Notes under the pieces: generated by a model
What the model was told of the DNA's origin: nothing
Databases searched by the model: none
Seen by the model: the letters and a program-made list of their open reading frames with translations, nothing else
In this document: one piece after another, positions 23,977 through 50,830 of the stretch
How the letters are laid out: each line of letters opens with the position of its first letter
Numbering within the stretch: the stretch's first letter is position 1
Translations under genes and position numbers: made by a program
Assembly (NCBI RefSeq): GCF_021347895.1
Contig: NC_067117.1
Span: 18,819,858-18,883,857, forward strand
Reading direction: 5' to 3'
Source of the DNA: Acanthochromis polyacanthus
Taxonomy: Eukaryota; Chordata; Actinopteri; Pomacentridae
Length of the DNA stretch: 64,000 nucleotides

Positions 23977-24649
23977 CAGTTTAATGCCACAAGAAATTCC
24001 AGCGTCGCTCACCGTTGTTGACATGCCTAACTTGACAGACCCGATGAATATGACTCAGAGACTATTGAATGATCACGGTTCAAAGTAAAGGACTGGCTAC
24101 GTTTGAGTGTTGTGAGGAGCAAAGTCCAGAACAGCTTCATGTGAAGTTTCAAGTCCTTTTTGTGTTGAACCTGGAGGTGGTTCTAAAAAGATTGCACTGA
24201 CTTTAAGTGTACAAGCTCTGACTTGTGAATCCATGATTTACTACAGTGAAACGAATGAAAAATATTAACAAATCTACTTTCAAGTAAGTCATTCAGTAGT
24301 AATAAGCCTGCTGTGAATGTTTATTATTATAATATATATATAATTATATATATAAAATTGTAGATATTGTATATATTGTACAGTTGCAATGTATTCTTAA
24401 CTGCTTTGCCACTTTGTCCAAATGCGATTTGAACTTCTGTAAGAAAATCAGATCTGGTGTGCATTTGAAGTCTGTAACTCTGCATCATTGGTATGAAGGA
24501 TTCATATCATCAAAGCTACTCTAAATTTATTCAGGTGTGGAACACGAACATAAATGGAATCATAACTGTGAACTGTCTCCAACATTGTCTGAGTCACAGA
24601 CAATTGTGCACATTTCGAAGCTATTTAACAAACGTCATTAGTGAATAAA
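23977..24649 (+). other. 3' UTR of the RING-finger gene
   Basis: Non-coding, AT-rich, with a TATATA patch near 24330-24375 and AATAAA at 24644-24649, the likely polyadenylation signal. Confidence 0.6.
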
Positions 24650-25227
24650 TGTTCTTGTATCCAAATATGGGAACTATTTTATTAAAAGTTGTTGAAAAGT
24701 GCCTCTTGGCGAGGGTCCAGTATTTCTTTTTTATGTTTATTTTATTTGAGAAAAAGAAAAGCATATACACTACATAAAGAAAGAGTGTTTGCTTCTTTGT
24801 TGATTCTGTCAGATGGAAAACTACAAATTCAAACTTGCGCATTTTTATTGATTTCATAAGATTTAAGCATGAAAGGAAAAGATTAAATAGATCAAATGCA
24901 GACCTCTAATGGAGCCATTCCATCTCAAATCATCACATTTTTAGAACAGTTTCTGCTGGACCATCTCTGATTTGACCAACAGTTTGTCTTATCACAAACT
25001 ATAGATATGTATTAAGATACCTGTGAAATTTTAGCCTGATACTTTCCAATGATAATTAAAAAACAAACAAACAAAAAGCCCCTCTACCAACTTTGTGCCG
25101 CCGAAGCTCCACGGTGACACGGCTTCACTTCAGCCGTGGTCGGAGCTGGCGTCAGGAAGGACTCCTGTGTTCAGAATCCCCGCCCAGAGCAAACTGATTT
25201 GCATTTTTCCTTTTCTTGGTGGACTGA

Positions 25228-25395
25228 GGAAATATAAAGGGAAATAAATAAATAAATAAATGTGGAAATATAAAGAGAAATAAATAAATAAATGTGGAAA
25301 TATAAAGAGAAATAAATAAATAAATAAAAGGAAAAAACAGAAAAGGTAAAAGCAAAGACAAAATTTTCCTTTTTATTTATTTATTTATTTATTTA
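25228..25395. repeat. AAATAAAT minisatellite with inverted copy
   Basis: Three tandem units of about 34-37 bp, each GGAAATATAAAGAGAAATAA-like followed by (AAAT)n, run from 25228 to about 25330. From about 25367 the complement, (TTTA)n, follows, so the two halves can pair as a long AT-only hairpin. Open frames across it are repeat artefacts. Confidence 0.85.
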
Positions 25396-25722
25396 TATTT
25401 TGATTTGGCACTCCTGTGACTCCATACACATCCACCAATCACTGGAACACATCTCTAAAGTTCTGCTGAAGCTCAGCTTCCCCTCAGAAGAAGTGCCGCC
25501 AGATGAAGGAGCCTTTTGAGAGGCAGCTGGCATCATGATTAGACTGTACTTTGGTCTGTTCCAGTCCAGCTTCAGCTCCAGAGACGGCAGGCGGGAGGAG
25601 TCATTGGAGGCCGGGTGGACGAAGGAATGCAGCTGAGTACAATCCAGAAAACACCAGAGGAGGAGTGCAGTGGCCCAAGGCCAGAACAAACAGAGTAGCA
25701 TGGTATGTCTCTTAGAAAACAT
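25393..25722 (-). CDS. Unassigned ORF with signal-peptide-like start
   Basis: A 109-residue frame begins MFSKRHTMLLCLFWPWATA and continues through a leucine-rich hydrophobic stretch, which resembles a signal peptide or one membrane segment, up to about residue 30. The rest is hydrophilic, with SLELKLDWNRPKYSLIMM and a cysteine-containing end (SDWWMCMESQEC). The stop lies next to the (TTTA)n repeat. I do not recognise a family. No splice sites or polyadenylation signal make a clear case for a gene. It might be a remnant, an exon of a longer gene, or a chance frame in GC-richer DNA. Confidence 0.25.
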   Translation of the reverse strand: MFSKRHTMLLCLFWPWATALLLWCFLDCTQLHSFVHPASNDSSRLPSLELKLDWNRPKYSLIMMPAASQKAPSSGGTSSEGKLSFSRTLEMCSSDWWMCMESQECQIKI

Positions 25723-26221
25723 CTTAGTTTGCCTTTGGTATGAAAAACGCCATCATATACATCGTATATTGCACAACTAAGTCAAAGGAAAGAGGCATAC
25801 ATTGTAGAATTGTAGTAATTGTGGGCTGACTGATTTACTGATTATCAGTATTTTATTTTTTACCTTTTTGTTTGTGTGTGCTCAAAGATGGAAGACTTTT
25901 TTGATACTTCAACTGACCTACAGTCATGGACTTTTTGAACCGATATTGCAGACTCTGAATTAATGACACAATGAAAATGACCCGTGAAAAATTCTGGCTT
26001 CCTGAGTCTAGTTCCTGAGTCAAACCTTGCCTCAAATTTCGGTGTGGGTCGGCAGGACGTTTTTGCTGCTGTTTTTTTAATGGTCTTCGAAAATATTTTA
26101 TTCATCATTCTAACATTTCACAGATACTATTTTATATGTCCATAATTGTTGATATAAATGTTTCAGGCAGCTCGGAGGTGGTTGAGCAAAGGGCCCCTGA
26201 TGATTCATTGTTTGGCTTTTC

Positions 26222-26420
26222 TTTTTAAAAATCTATCCATCCATCATATATAGACCCCTTTATCCTCATTAGGATCACGAAGGGGCTGGAGTCTATCCCA
26301 GCTGACTGGGGCGAAGGCAGGAGACATATGGACAGCTCACCAGTCTATCACACGGATCGAATCGGATCGAATCTGCAAGGCGAAAGTACTAACCACCACA
26401 CCACTGTGCAGCCCTCTTTT
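26222..26420. repeat. ATCCATCC-type dispersed repeat
   Basis: Contains ATCTATCCATCCATCAT near the left and CTAACCACCACACCACTGTG near the right, with GGGGCTGGAGTCTATCCCAG between. These words in this order are typical of a very common teleost repeat, here shortened and diverged. It is adjacent to the poly-T end of the LINE. I do not name the family. Confidence 0.7.
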
Positions 26421-26442
26421 AAAAAATGCGTGGGGTAATTAT

Positions 26443-29180
26443 GTTTTTTTTTTTCTAATATTTTTATTGCTTTTCAACTTTTATACAAAACAGGATAAAT
26501 GATAATACACATAAAGAACATATATCAAGACACAGATACCCATTCACACCTGGTAGACCTGCACCAACTGACACTTATATGCACATATATGTGCACACAC
26601 ACATCCAAGTTGCATGTACTTAACAGTAATAATTATAAAAAGTAAAACAGTAATAATTTGAATGCCATGTTCCTATTTTCCAGACACTATAAAGCTCACA
26701 TACGGTTTCCATAGTTGTACAAATTCTTCCAGTCTTCCTTTAGTAATGTAAGTCAGTCTTTCCAGTCCAATGCATTCTGATAGTTCTTTTATCCATTGTT
26801 TTATAGAAGGAGCCTCCATGCTCTTCCAGTTCAAGGCGATGGCTCTCCTGGTGTGCAACAGTCCAAAGTCCAACACTTTAATTTTTTTCTTAGTGTATGC
26901 AAAATCTTTGGGATATATTCCCAGTATACAAAGTTTGGCACAAAAAGGAATCTTGACTTTAAATACCTCGGACATACAATTGATTACCTCATTCCAAAAT
27001 ATTTTTATCTTTGAACATTCCCATAAACAGTGAAAAAGAGTTCCTTTATTATCTTTGCATTTAGCACACGTATCAGGAATAGGATCTGACATCTGATGCT
27101 GTTTTTCCGGGATTACATAAACCCTTGTTAACCATTTATATTGTAGTAACTTGAGTCACGTATTTATGGTTTGTTTTTGGGCTTTTAAACAGGCCTCGTT
27201 GCAGTCCGTTTCATCTATGTCTTCTTGTATGTCATTTCTCCATGCATTCAATATATCTGTTGAAGAGTCCTTGGAATTTGACATCATCAGCTTATAATAT
27301 TGAGACAGTAGGCCTTTTTCTCCCTGTTTTCCCATTTGTTCAATTAATGATAATTCAGGTATACACATGATTCCTTTTGACCTAGATGGCAAGAAGTTTT
27401 TTTTACCTGCAAATATTTGTAAAAATGTTTTGGCGGAATTTGGTATTTGTCAGACAGGTCATTGAATGTAAGCAGTTTTCCATATTTTAAATCCTCCATC
27501 TTTTCTGCCAGGTATAAACTGATCGTTATTCCATATAGGGGTGAACTGGGACACAGTTATAGATTCTCCCACATGTCTGTGCGCTGTGTGCCATACAATA
27601 ATGGTATTTTTCAAGAAGGGGTTTTTGTTTATTTTTTTCAGTTTATGTAAATCTGCGAAATAAAGTTAATTGCATATTGGTAATTCTGGAATAGACTGTT
27701 GTTCAATATTTACCCAAGCTGGAGGTGATTTTGTATAAAAGTAACATGAAGCTGATGTTAGCTGTGCCGCCATATAGTACCATCTTAAATTTGGAATTTG
27801 TAGGCCTCGTCTTTCATAAGGCAAGTAAAGTAATTTAAGGCGCAGCCTTGCTTTCCTATTATTCCATATGAATTGGCTAAATACCTTATTTAAATTATCA
27901 AAGAAAGAAGGTGGTAATGCCAAGGGAAGTGTCTGAAAGTAATATAAAAATTTCGGCAAAATTGTCATTTTTAGAATGTTTATTCGTCCTATCATGGATA
28001 TGGGTAAATTTGACCATCAAATTAACGTTTCTGTAGCGTCTTCTACCAGGGGGTTATAGTTTGCTGCAACTGTTTTGTTTACATCTGAAGTAATTTTAAT
28101 GCCTAAATATTTAAAACCTTCTGCTGCAATTGTAAATTCAGTATTTAGAGTGGGATTTTTTTCTGTCTTCTTCATTCAGAAGCATTAGCACAGATTTTGT
28201 GTTATTGATTTTATAACCTGAGAATTCACCAAAGCCATCAGTTAAACTCACCACGTTAGGAAGCGTGTTACTGAGATCTGTGAGAAAAAATATATCGTCT
28301 GCAAACAGTGAAATGAGATGATTTTGTTCTCCAATATTGACACCTGATATTCCTTCTTGAGTTCTCGCTGCAATGGCCAAAGGTTCCAAAGCTAGTGCGA
28401 ACAGCAATGGGGACAGTGGACACCCCTGTCTACTTGAGTAAACTAAAGGGTTTTGATATATTATTGTTAGTGAGAATTTGTGCAGTAGGATTTGTATATA
28501 ACAGTTTAAATGTTTCTCCCACACCAAATCTTGGAAGAAGTTTTAAAAGATAATTCCACTCTATTCTGTCAAATGCTTGCCATGCATCCACTGCCAGCAC
28601 TGCCGTGTCTTTTGCTTCTCGTTTCTCAAATAGTATATTTAGAACACATCTGATGTTGTGATAACTTTATCTTTCTTTAATAAATCCTTGTTGATCGTCA
28701 GCAATTAATTTGGGCATATATTTTTCTAATCTTTTAGAGAGCACTTTGCATAATATTTTTGTATCACATCCCATGAGACTAATTCCCCTATATGATGAGC
28801 ACTCTGTTGGTGGTTTGTTAGGCTTTAAAATAAGGGTTATTGTAGCTAGTCTTAATGATTCTGGGAGAATACCGATTTCAAAAGACTCTTTGAACATATT
28901 GAGTAGTGGCTGTATCAGCTTATTTTTAAACATTTTATAAAATTCTACCTGGTAGTCCATCTGGTCCGGGCGCTTTGCCACTATTCATGTCACTTATAGC
29001 TTCTAGTGTGTCATTGTTCGTAACTGGACTGTCAAGTATCAATTTATTTTCCTCTGATAGAGTTTGAAATTATAGTCTATCTAGAAATTTATTTTGGATT
29101 TCTTCATTTGGATTACATTCTGATTGATATAAGGCAATTATGTTTTTGAATTGTTCGTACAGTTTATTTACTCTTTATAC
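26443..29180 (-). mobile_element. L1-group LINE, 5'-truncated and decayed
   Basis: On the minus strand, successive frames give L1-type reverse transcriptase pieces: MDYQVEFYKMFKN and SYRGISLMGCDTKIL near 28.7-28.98 kb; SRQGCPLSPLLFALAL and the catalytic FADD near 28.14-28.53 kb; GRINILKMTILPKFLYYF near 27.67-28.0 kb; and a C-terminal region with CAKCKDNKGTLFHCLWECS at 26.67-27.09 kb. AATAAA and an A-run at the 3' end (plus-strand T-run at 26443-26454) mark the tail. Frameshifts and stops separate the pieces, and the endonuclease half is absent. Coding similarity fades near 29.18 kb. It is inactive. Confidence 0.9.
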
Positions 29181-30196
29181 ATGAAAATATTAAGCAGCCA
29201 GCCCTAACTGCTTTACTAAGACATAATAATGATGCAGTAAAACCTACATACATTGTTTAAATACCTTTTTACAAACTATTGAGTGTTGTGGTGAATTTTC
29301 CTGCTCATAGTTTATTTAAATGTAGGTAACATTGTTTATTGATGAGAGATACATTTGTGTACGCCTTTTCTCATTTTTAACTTTGTAAATGTATGTTTAT
29401 ACATAATGTTTATTCACAAACTACAAATTTTCCACATTTAGAGATGTGAAGAGTTTCAGGTTAAACTCTTCACTGTTCATTATTGAATGCTGACATTACT
29501 TTGGAATATAAAACATTTTTGTTTTCAGGTTAGATACATTTTTCTCATTACATTACGTGCATTTAAAAAAAAAACGGAACAAAAAACATACACCGCTTAT
29601 CAACAAAACCTTTCTATATTAAACACTGAAGGACATCTCTGGACTGAGATCAGTGCATTTAAACTGATGTAAAATCATTTTAGCTTGTTGACTTTTGGCC
29701 TTTCATGAAGCGTCTCACTGCTCTCGCATTCAACCACGCAAAAACAATTACTAGAAAATTGAGTAAATATATATTATTGTACAATCCCAGTATTTTACTA
29801 AAATAATTTACCAACTACTGGTGATCTTGTGGCTCAGTGTGACTTTGGTTACAAAAGTAAATATAACCCGGAACCATCTCAAACAAACCCTCCCCGTGCA
29901 GATTTCTGTGGAAGTGTTTACCTGCAGTAAAACGTGCTGTTTATTAGTTTCAGTAGCCTGGAAAAGGTTTTAATAGCCTCTTATCTCTTTTGTTGCATTT
30001 TGTAATCTGAGCCACTTTACAGTAGCGACTGGAGAACCATTACAATGATTTGTGCAAATAAAAGGTCACGTTACGAGACAAATCGCTTCTCAGGAATTTT
30101 GTTTAAAGTAATGACGGAACTAGAAGCAGTATTGTACGTGCTTAAAACAAAGGGGGGAGTGGAATAACAAAACAAGCCGAGTGAGTTTATGGTTAT
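29181..30196. other. Spacer between LINE and HIPK1 3' end
   Basis: AT-rich, no coding that I can support. Weak frames such as 29487-29672 lack any protein features. This is where the plus-strand genes and the minus-strand HIPK1 converge. Confidence 0.5.
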
Positions 30197-31979
30197 TTTA
30201 TTGAAACAGTGAGTGGATTATTTGAGCTGAAACCTTTTTCCCTGAATTAGTTCTACCAAATAGCCTCTTGACTATACTATGTTAAGATGAAATACAGTTA
30301 AATATTCAGACATTACAACACAAAACTGATGCAAACACAACAGGGAAGGATTTACTAAAAAAGCTTTCATAACCCACAGAAACCATCCAAAGATTCACCT
30401 CCTTTGAAGTAAAGACGGTGGCAGGAAAAGCTGCAAGTCTGTCCTGAATTCAGACGAACGCAGCGACTGTGATTCTCCACGCTGTAGTTGTCTGTGTGAG
30501 AGAAACAACGCTTTGGGAGGAAACGATCGGTGTGCGTTTGAAGGACAACGCCACCGCTGAACGGTGGCAAGAGGTGTTTAAGGTTTCTCATCGCACACTT
30601 GATGAGAAGACGACAGTTTGCATACACTCATATCCATCAGTCCCTGTGCATCACAGTGGGTAGTTTGTTACAGCCTCCTAGTGAGCATTTCCAAAGTGTC
30701 AAAGGGAGGGGGAAAAAAAAAAAAAAGCTAAAAAAACCCCAAAACTGGCCATTAATCTATTTCCATAATAGCAGATCCTACACAATCAGGATTCACATAT
30801 TCACATATGTATGGCATAGGGGGTGGCATGGCTTGGTGGGTAGAGTGGCCGTCTTGCCGGTTCGATCCTCGGCCCGTCGTGCTCATGTCGAGGTGTCCCT
30901 GAGCAAGACCTCGAACCCCTAATTGCTCCTGATGGGTCGTGGTTAGCGCCTTGCATGGCAGCTTCCGCCATCAGCGTGTGTGAATGTGACGTATCATGTA
31001 AAGCGCTTTGAGTACCTTGTAGGTACAGTAAAGCGCTATATAAATACTGACCATTTACCATATGTATAGAATATATTTTATCCAGCTTGTGTGAAACTGG
31101 ACTTTTCATATTTTAAGGAAAGAAAGTAGGGAGAGGCTATTTTTTTCCCTTTTCTTTTTTTAAAAACAATTTAAAACGGAAGCTTTCCCACGTCATTCCT
31201 CAGGATGGTGAGCCCACTCTGAACTTCATAAATACATTCAGCACTCAGTTGATGTAGTTTAAAAAAAAAGTTTCTATTGCATAAGGACATGATCAATCCT
31301 GCTTAAACACGGTCACTACATTAACAGACTATCACATGTGCACTTAAATTAACATGTATCCATCACAGTTTTCATCACACCTTTTTCAACACCTTCGTGG
31401 ACCTTCCTCTTCCTACCTCACACCGACATAACATAATTTAAACATAGTAAAAAGACATATTCGAGAGTAAACAGACATGAGTAAGGTACAGTTATGTTCA
31501 CTAAAAACACAGGGCTTCAGTGGATTAGTGTAAAAACTTTCTAATAAGGCGCATGAGAAAAAACTAAGGGCTGTCAGCTTTACTAACCTTGTAATTCAGG
31601 CATCTAAAAGCTCACCTAAAGTGTTGTTGCAGCTTGTGACAGGAGGATATTCTCTCTTCACACAGAAGCTCATGATAAACAGGTGTAAAATACATTTACC
31701 ACAACACCTTAAATTGTACATCTGGATATGATGGGGATAAAATATGGGCCACAGACAATGTTTTTTTTAAAAAGGGAAAATAAAATGATACGTTACAAAT
31801 AATACCAAAGAACATTTCAGAAACACTTAAAACAGTCCAAAAGAGCATATAAATGAGCTAGAGGTGAAATGCTGTCTTGTGGTTAAAAGCAGCAAACAAA
31901 CAAGTGATCAACAGTTACTCTACAGTTTAAATGTCCCTTTGTGATAGCATGTGGGCAAGTAGGGTTTCTGTGAGATTCC
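30197..31979 (-). other. HIPK1 3' UTR
   Basis: Lies directly after the HIPK1 stop codon and ends at a minus-strand AATAAA (plus-strand TTTATT at 30197-30202). It contains the SINE at 30813-31058. No coding seen. Confidence 0.6.
30813..31058 (+). mobile_element. tRNA-derived SINE in the HIPK1 3' UTR
   Basis: The head has a tRNA-like pol III A box (TGGTGGGTAGAGTGG region) and B box GGTTCGATCC at 30859-30868. The body has TGAGCAAGACCTCGAACCCC and AATTGCTCCTGATGGG, and the tail has AAAGCGCTTTGAGTACC and GCGCTATATAAATACTGACC, all typical of a widespread teleost SINE. CATATGTAT occurs on both sides (30804-30812 and 31059-31067) as a target-site duplication. It is antisense to HIPK1, so the mature mRNA would carry its complement. 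Confidence 0.9.
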
Positions 31980-46706
<14,727 letters not shown>

Positions 46707-49218
46707 CTAACTAAAGACTATGGTTGACCAATATGTTTTTTTCATAGCCAATGTCAATTATTAGTAATCAAGGAAAACCAGTAATTGATACCAAAAATCA
46801 ATATACATTTCCAGTTAACAGGGCTCCAGACTGCGACTAAATGGTAGCATTTTGTGACCAAAATTTGAGCGAATGCAAGTAAATTTTTCCATCTACTCGT
46901 GCATGTGCGACCAGCAAATCTGCCAATTTTTTTGTTCTGGTTTGGAGAGTTTTTTGTAATTTTTTGAGCGATGGTCTTAAACTTTTGATCAGGTGATAAA
47001 CAGCCTATTTCAGTTTATTTGTTGTTTTCAATAAATTACTTTTTGTCACACTCCCCCTTCTTGCTTTTGGATATTGTAACTCTACTTAAAACCTCATTAA
47101 GATCCAAATGTGCAAAAAGTAAATTCTAGCAATTTTTCAACTGGTCTTAAGATTTTGATGAGGTCTGTATTGACTTTATCATTGAATAAGTACGTGAATA
47201 CATGCAAAATTGGCAGACGTTTTCTAAAACAAATATGAAAACTTGGCCGTAAAAATAACTTGGTCTCAGTTTATTAAAGTTATTAGGCTTAAATAATGTT
47301 AACTGCTTATAGCCCATATAAATGGGTGTAAGTGATTCAATTTTGGTTGCTCTACATTGACAATTGTGTGAATGCAGGATTTTTTTACGACAGCATGTAC
47401 TTTTTTCACAAACTGAAAATTGATGGGGGTAGGGTTAGTAAAAGTTATTTTACTTAACTAATGTTAGAATACACTTATGTGTTGGGTACTGCTTTATTCC
47501 CAACAAAATTACAAAGAGATTGATGTATAGTACATGCAGATTTACAATTAAATAAACTCTATAGGGTGAATCAAAAGCCAAATTCTTACCTAGAGTCTCA
47601 AAATTTCCAAACTAAATTGTCACCGGACATCTTCGGAAGAACTCGCTGGTATGACATTTCTAATTGCAACCACTGAAACTGATACTCCTTCAAAAGAACA
47701 CAACATTGAGCTCTTATTCTTAGGTTAATAGTAAGCAAGTAACCAATAATTTGCAAGCAGCAACAGGATTAATGCGTGTATTCAAATTACTTTGTCACCA
47801 AAATATGGTCATTTTCACCTACTTTTCAGAAAACATCAAGCAAAAGGTCACTAAAGGGCTAGTGATACACAATTTTTGGTGCTATATTCTAAAACTACAC
47901 TATTTTTTCTATTAAAAAAAAGACACTGAATGTAAGGTACCATTTATTCCACAGAATTTTTTTGCACTGATGTCACAAAAACAAAACTCAAACTTTCAAC
48001 CTTATATTTAATTACGTGTTAATAGGTTAATACTAGCGACATCCAACCAATCAGAGAGTATTGTGGATGGGACAATGCTTGAGACCACAAGCTGGTGACT
48101 ACAAATAGAGAGGTGACTACATCAGGACCCAAAGAGTGCATTTTTAAATTGGACGGTTTATTGGGAATCTGTTTGTTAAAAAATGTTAAAGAAAATCTAA
48201 ATCTCCCAGGCCAATAATGGGTTGACCCCTACTAAAAACATCCTCCAATTATGAGCAAGTCTGAGAGTGAATGTTGTGTTGTTTTGTTGTCATTTTGTTT
48301 TTATATTTTGCTGGCATTTTTTTTTAAATATACATGTAGGTAAAAGTAATGCAGGCTAATACAACTGATAAGAATCTACTTAATACTTGAATTTTTTTTC
48401 AGTAGTACTAAATACATTTCAACAGTGCTGAAAAAACCCACAAACTCCAGCTTCCAGTTCAACTCAAAAATTAAATAATTTCCTCATTAAAATATTCATG
48501 CTTTTCCTTGTCTCAAATGCTGTACAGTAACACACTCACACACAAATAATTGTGAAAAAAAAGTTTGCATTGACTTGGAAAAACTATGCATATCGTGACA
48601 ATCTTGAGTTTGCAATGATTTCTACAACTCCAAATTTTCTAGAATCAAATTATTGAAACATGCCCTTGTAGGAAAAAAAACATTTTGATTCCTTCATATA
48701 TTTATTAAAGGATTAGCAGAAATATGACAAAATCTGCTGGGTAAAAATATTTACGTGCAGCAACATGAATCATCAGTTGTGGTGATGCAGAAAGTTGTGT
48801 TAACCAAACATCCTTAGTTGCATGGCCATCTAACTTCTTGTGAGTGCTCATGATTGCTGCTGCTGACTTCTGAGTCAATTTCAATAGGCTTATTAGATTC
48901 ACTCAGATTCAGCTACAAAAGCCGCAAAAAGCGAGTCTGAGGAGCTCAGCACAGATGTGACAAAGCAAATCATTGACTTGACCAAGTCAGGAAAGTCTCT
49001 TGGAGCCATGTTGCAGCAACTCCAGATTCCAAAATCATCTGCACAAACAATTAAACACGAATATGAAGTGCAGGGTACAATTGTGTCACTGTCATGCCCA
49101 GAGAGAATACACAAACTATCACCTGCTGCTGGGAAACAAACAAGCTTTTAACCTCAAGAACAGCTTGTACTTTCAAAAATAGTGGTGGCAGTATTACACT
49201 CTGGGGCTGTTTTGCTGC

Positions 49219-49222
49219 TAGT

Positions 49223-49282
<60 letters not shown>
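49219..49282. repeat. (TAGA)n microsatellite
   Basis: About 15 TAGA units within the Tc1 remnant. The long SIYL-repeat frame on the other strand is an artefact. Confidence 0.97.
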
Positions 49283-49283
<1 letters not shown>

Positions 49284-49374
49284 ATCCCAAAGCCTTCAAC
49301 ATCAACTTTCACAATGCAAATCCAACATGAACACTTCCTATTATAACATACTGAATGTCACATCTGTGCCATAT

Positions 49375-49510
49375 AGAATAGAAAGCCTTTATTGTCATTG
49401 TAAACGGGTATACAACGAAATTGGGAGCGCTGCTCCATTTGGTGCTTGGAAAAACATACAATAAAGAAATAGATAAAAATAGAATAAAATATGATAAAAA
49501 ATACAATATG
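49375..49510. repeat. Dispersed repeat with CCTTTATTGTCATTG
   Basis: Reads AGAAAGCCTTTATTGTCATT then ACAACGAAATTGGGAGCGC, which are words of a frequent teleost repeat tail. Non-coding, short, family not named. Confidence 0.5.
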
Positions 49511-50449
49511 AAACCAAACTTCATATTTATTGGGATTACAAATTATCCGTTTTTGTTCTGACTACAAATTAATTTGCAAAACTGGAACACAGCTGGAGAG
49601 TCTCATTTACAAACTTATGTGACAGAGTTGGGAAAATTTGTGGAAAATGATATAATGCAAAAATGTTTTAAAGGATGGGTAATAGGACATAAAATGTGTC
49701 CTCGAGTGAGGGGATGAATAATTCCTTTTAAAAATGCATAAGCAAAAATTATGCAATGGAAGCACATTTATATCCATGTGGTAGATAGCTCAGAACTGTT
49801 TGTTTTCTTACTCTGTAATTCTCAGAAAGCCACTTTGTGTTCTGGTCTTGCATGGGTGGGGTAGGGTGGCAATGCAAGGAAGTTCTGTGTTTGGAAATGG
49901 GCTGTCTTTTCCATTTAAAGCACCGACCTAACATTTTAAAAGGAAACCAGGCGAGCCCCAAACCAGTCAACACGTACGCAATAAGTGAACCCTCTGAATA
50001 AACCATCATGGAGTACCTGTGAGGAAATTCAGTCTGAGATCCTAAACGTAAGAGGGGCTTTATCCAGTGGGGCTGATTCTGAGGAAATCCTGAGCTTCAG
50101 TTTCCATTGACGAGAAAAGTTTTGACACAGAGAGAACTGGCTCCAACAGGATGAAACGTTGGGCAAGTGCTATGTTCAAGCTACACTCATGAAATATGGC
50201 CCAATCGCTGGCAAAAACTAAACAAATTATAAGTTTTTTTAGACATTTTTCTAGCTAATGGAATCCGTAAACCCACAGACTGTCAAGATCAACAAGCTAA
50301 AATTACCCAACTCGTTAAAGCTAACATGCTAACGGGTTAACTTTCTGAAAAATATGGCGTTACACGAGTAGCAACTCGACCAAAATTAAGTTAATGTAGG
50401 CACAGGGAGTACAAACGACACTACAAAATAAGAGACGGTTTTGACATAC

Positions 50450-50830
50450 CGCATATGATGTTATAACAGCTTCAAAACACGGCTTCGTCCAAGGTTTAAA
50501 TCCCACTGCAGGCTTCTGGACCAGCGTTACCCGATAAGCCTCGGCTGGCTAACGTTAGCCGCTAGCTAGGCCTGCATTGTTTCTACAGTCGATGGCGAGC
50601 TGAGCAGCAGCAGGACGCATCACAGCTTCCACTGTTCCGAGGAAAAACACGCAGGTCTCATTGTACTATTCCACTGAATCACAAAGTCGTAAAATATGTA
50701 CATTTGTTGGTTAAAACATGATTAAAAATCTACGCTGAAACCGTTCGCCTTGAAGCAGCAAATTCCACTTTTCACCGGAACAAACCACGTCCTTATATCA
50801 GCTGCGAGTCCGACGACAATTCCGGTTAGT
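50450..50830 (-). promoter_or_regulatory. HIPK1 first exon and promoter
   Basis: On the minus strand a donor (ATGCG|GTATGTC) lies at 50450/50449, with CpG-rich sequence above it to about 50830. It holds the 14-bp perfect palindrome at 50547-50560. The next in-phase acceptor is that of the coding exon at 46654, so this is taken as the 5' UTR exon. The transcription start is not fixed. Confidence 0.55.
50547..50560. promoter_or_regulatory. GGCTAACGTTAGCC palindrome
   Basis: A perfect 14-bp palindrome in the HIPK1 first exon, followed by GCTAGCTAGGCC. Similar GCTAAC/GTTAGC words mark the region beside the UBE2J2 first exon. Confidence 0.8.

Larger units (their letters stand above)
24650..26221. 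other. Intergenic spacer with AT-rich minisatellite
   Basis: Holds the AAATAAAT-type repeats at 25228-25395 and one intact minus-strand open frame, described separately. Other short frames here are not credible genes. Confidence 0.5.
48600..49700 (+). mobile_element. Decayed Tc1-like transposon remnant
   Basis: Around 48899-49149 a frame reads ELSTDVTKQIIDLTKSGKSL and MLQQLQIPKSSAQTI, the paired helix-turn-helix DNA-binding start of Tc1 transposases. Near 49180-49215, AGTGGTGGCAGTATTACAC and CTGGGGCTGTTTTGCTGC recall the catalytic part of the same gene. Between and after these the gene is broken, and a TAGA repeat interrupts it. The inverted ends were not delimited; edges are approximate. 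Confidence 0.7.

Noticed and set aside
26436..29145. AATTATGTTTTT on both sides of the LINE as a target duplication
   Set aside because: L1-like coding continues through the right-hand copy, so the match is internal and coincidental.
49219..49282. CRISPR-like spacing
   Set aside because: A plain tetranucleotide run in a vertebrate genome with no spacers.
49051..49305. SIYL-repeat membrane-like ORF
   Set aside because: It is the (TAGA)n repeat read on the minus strand.
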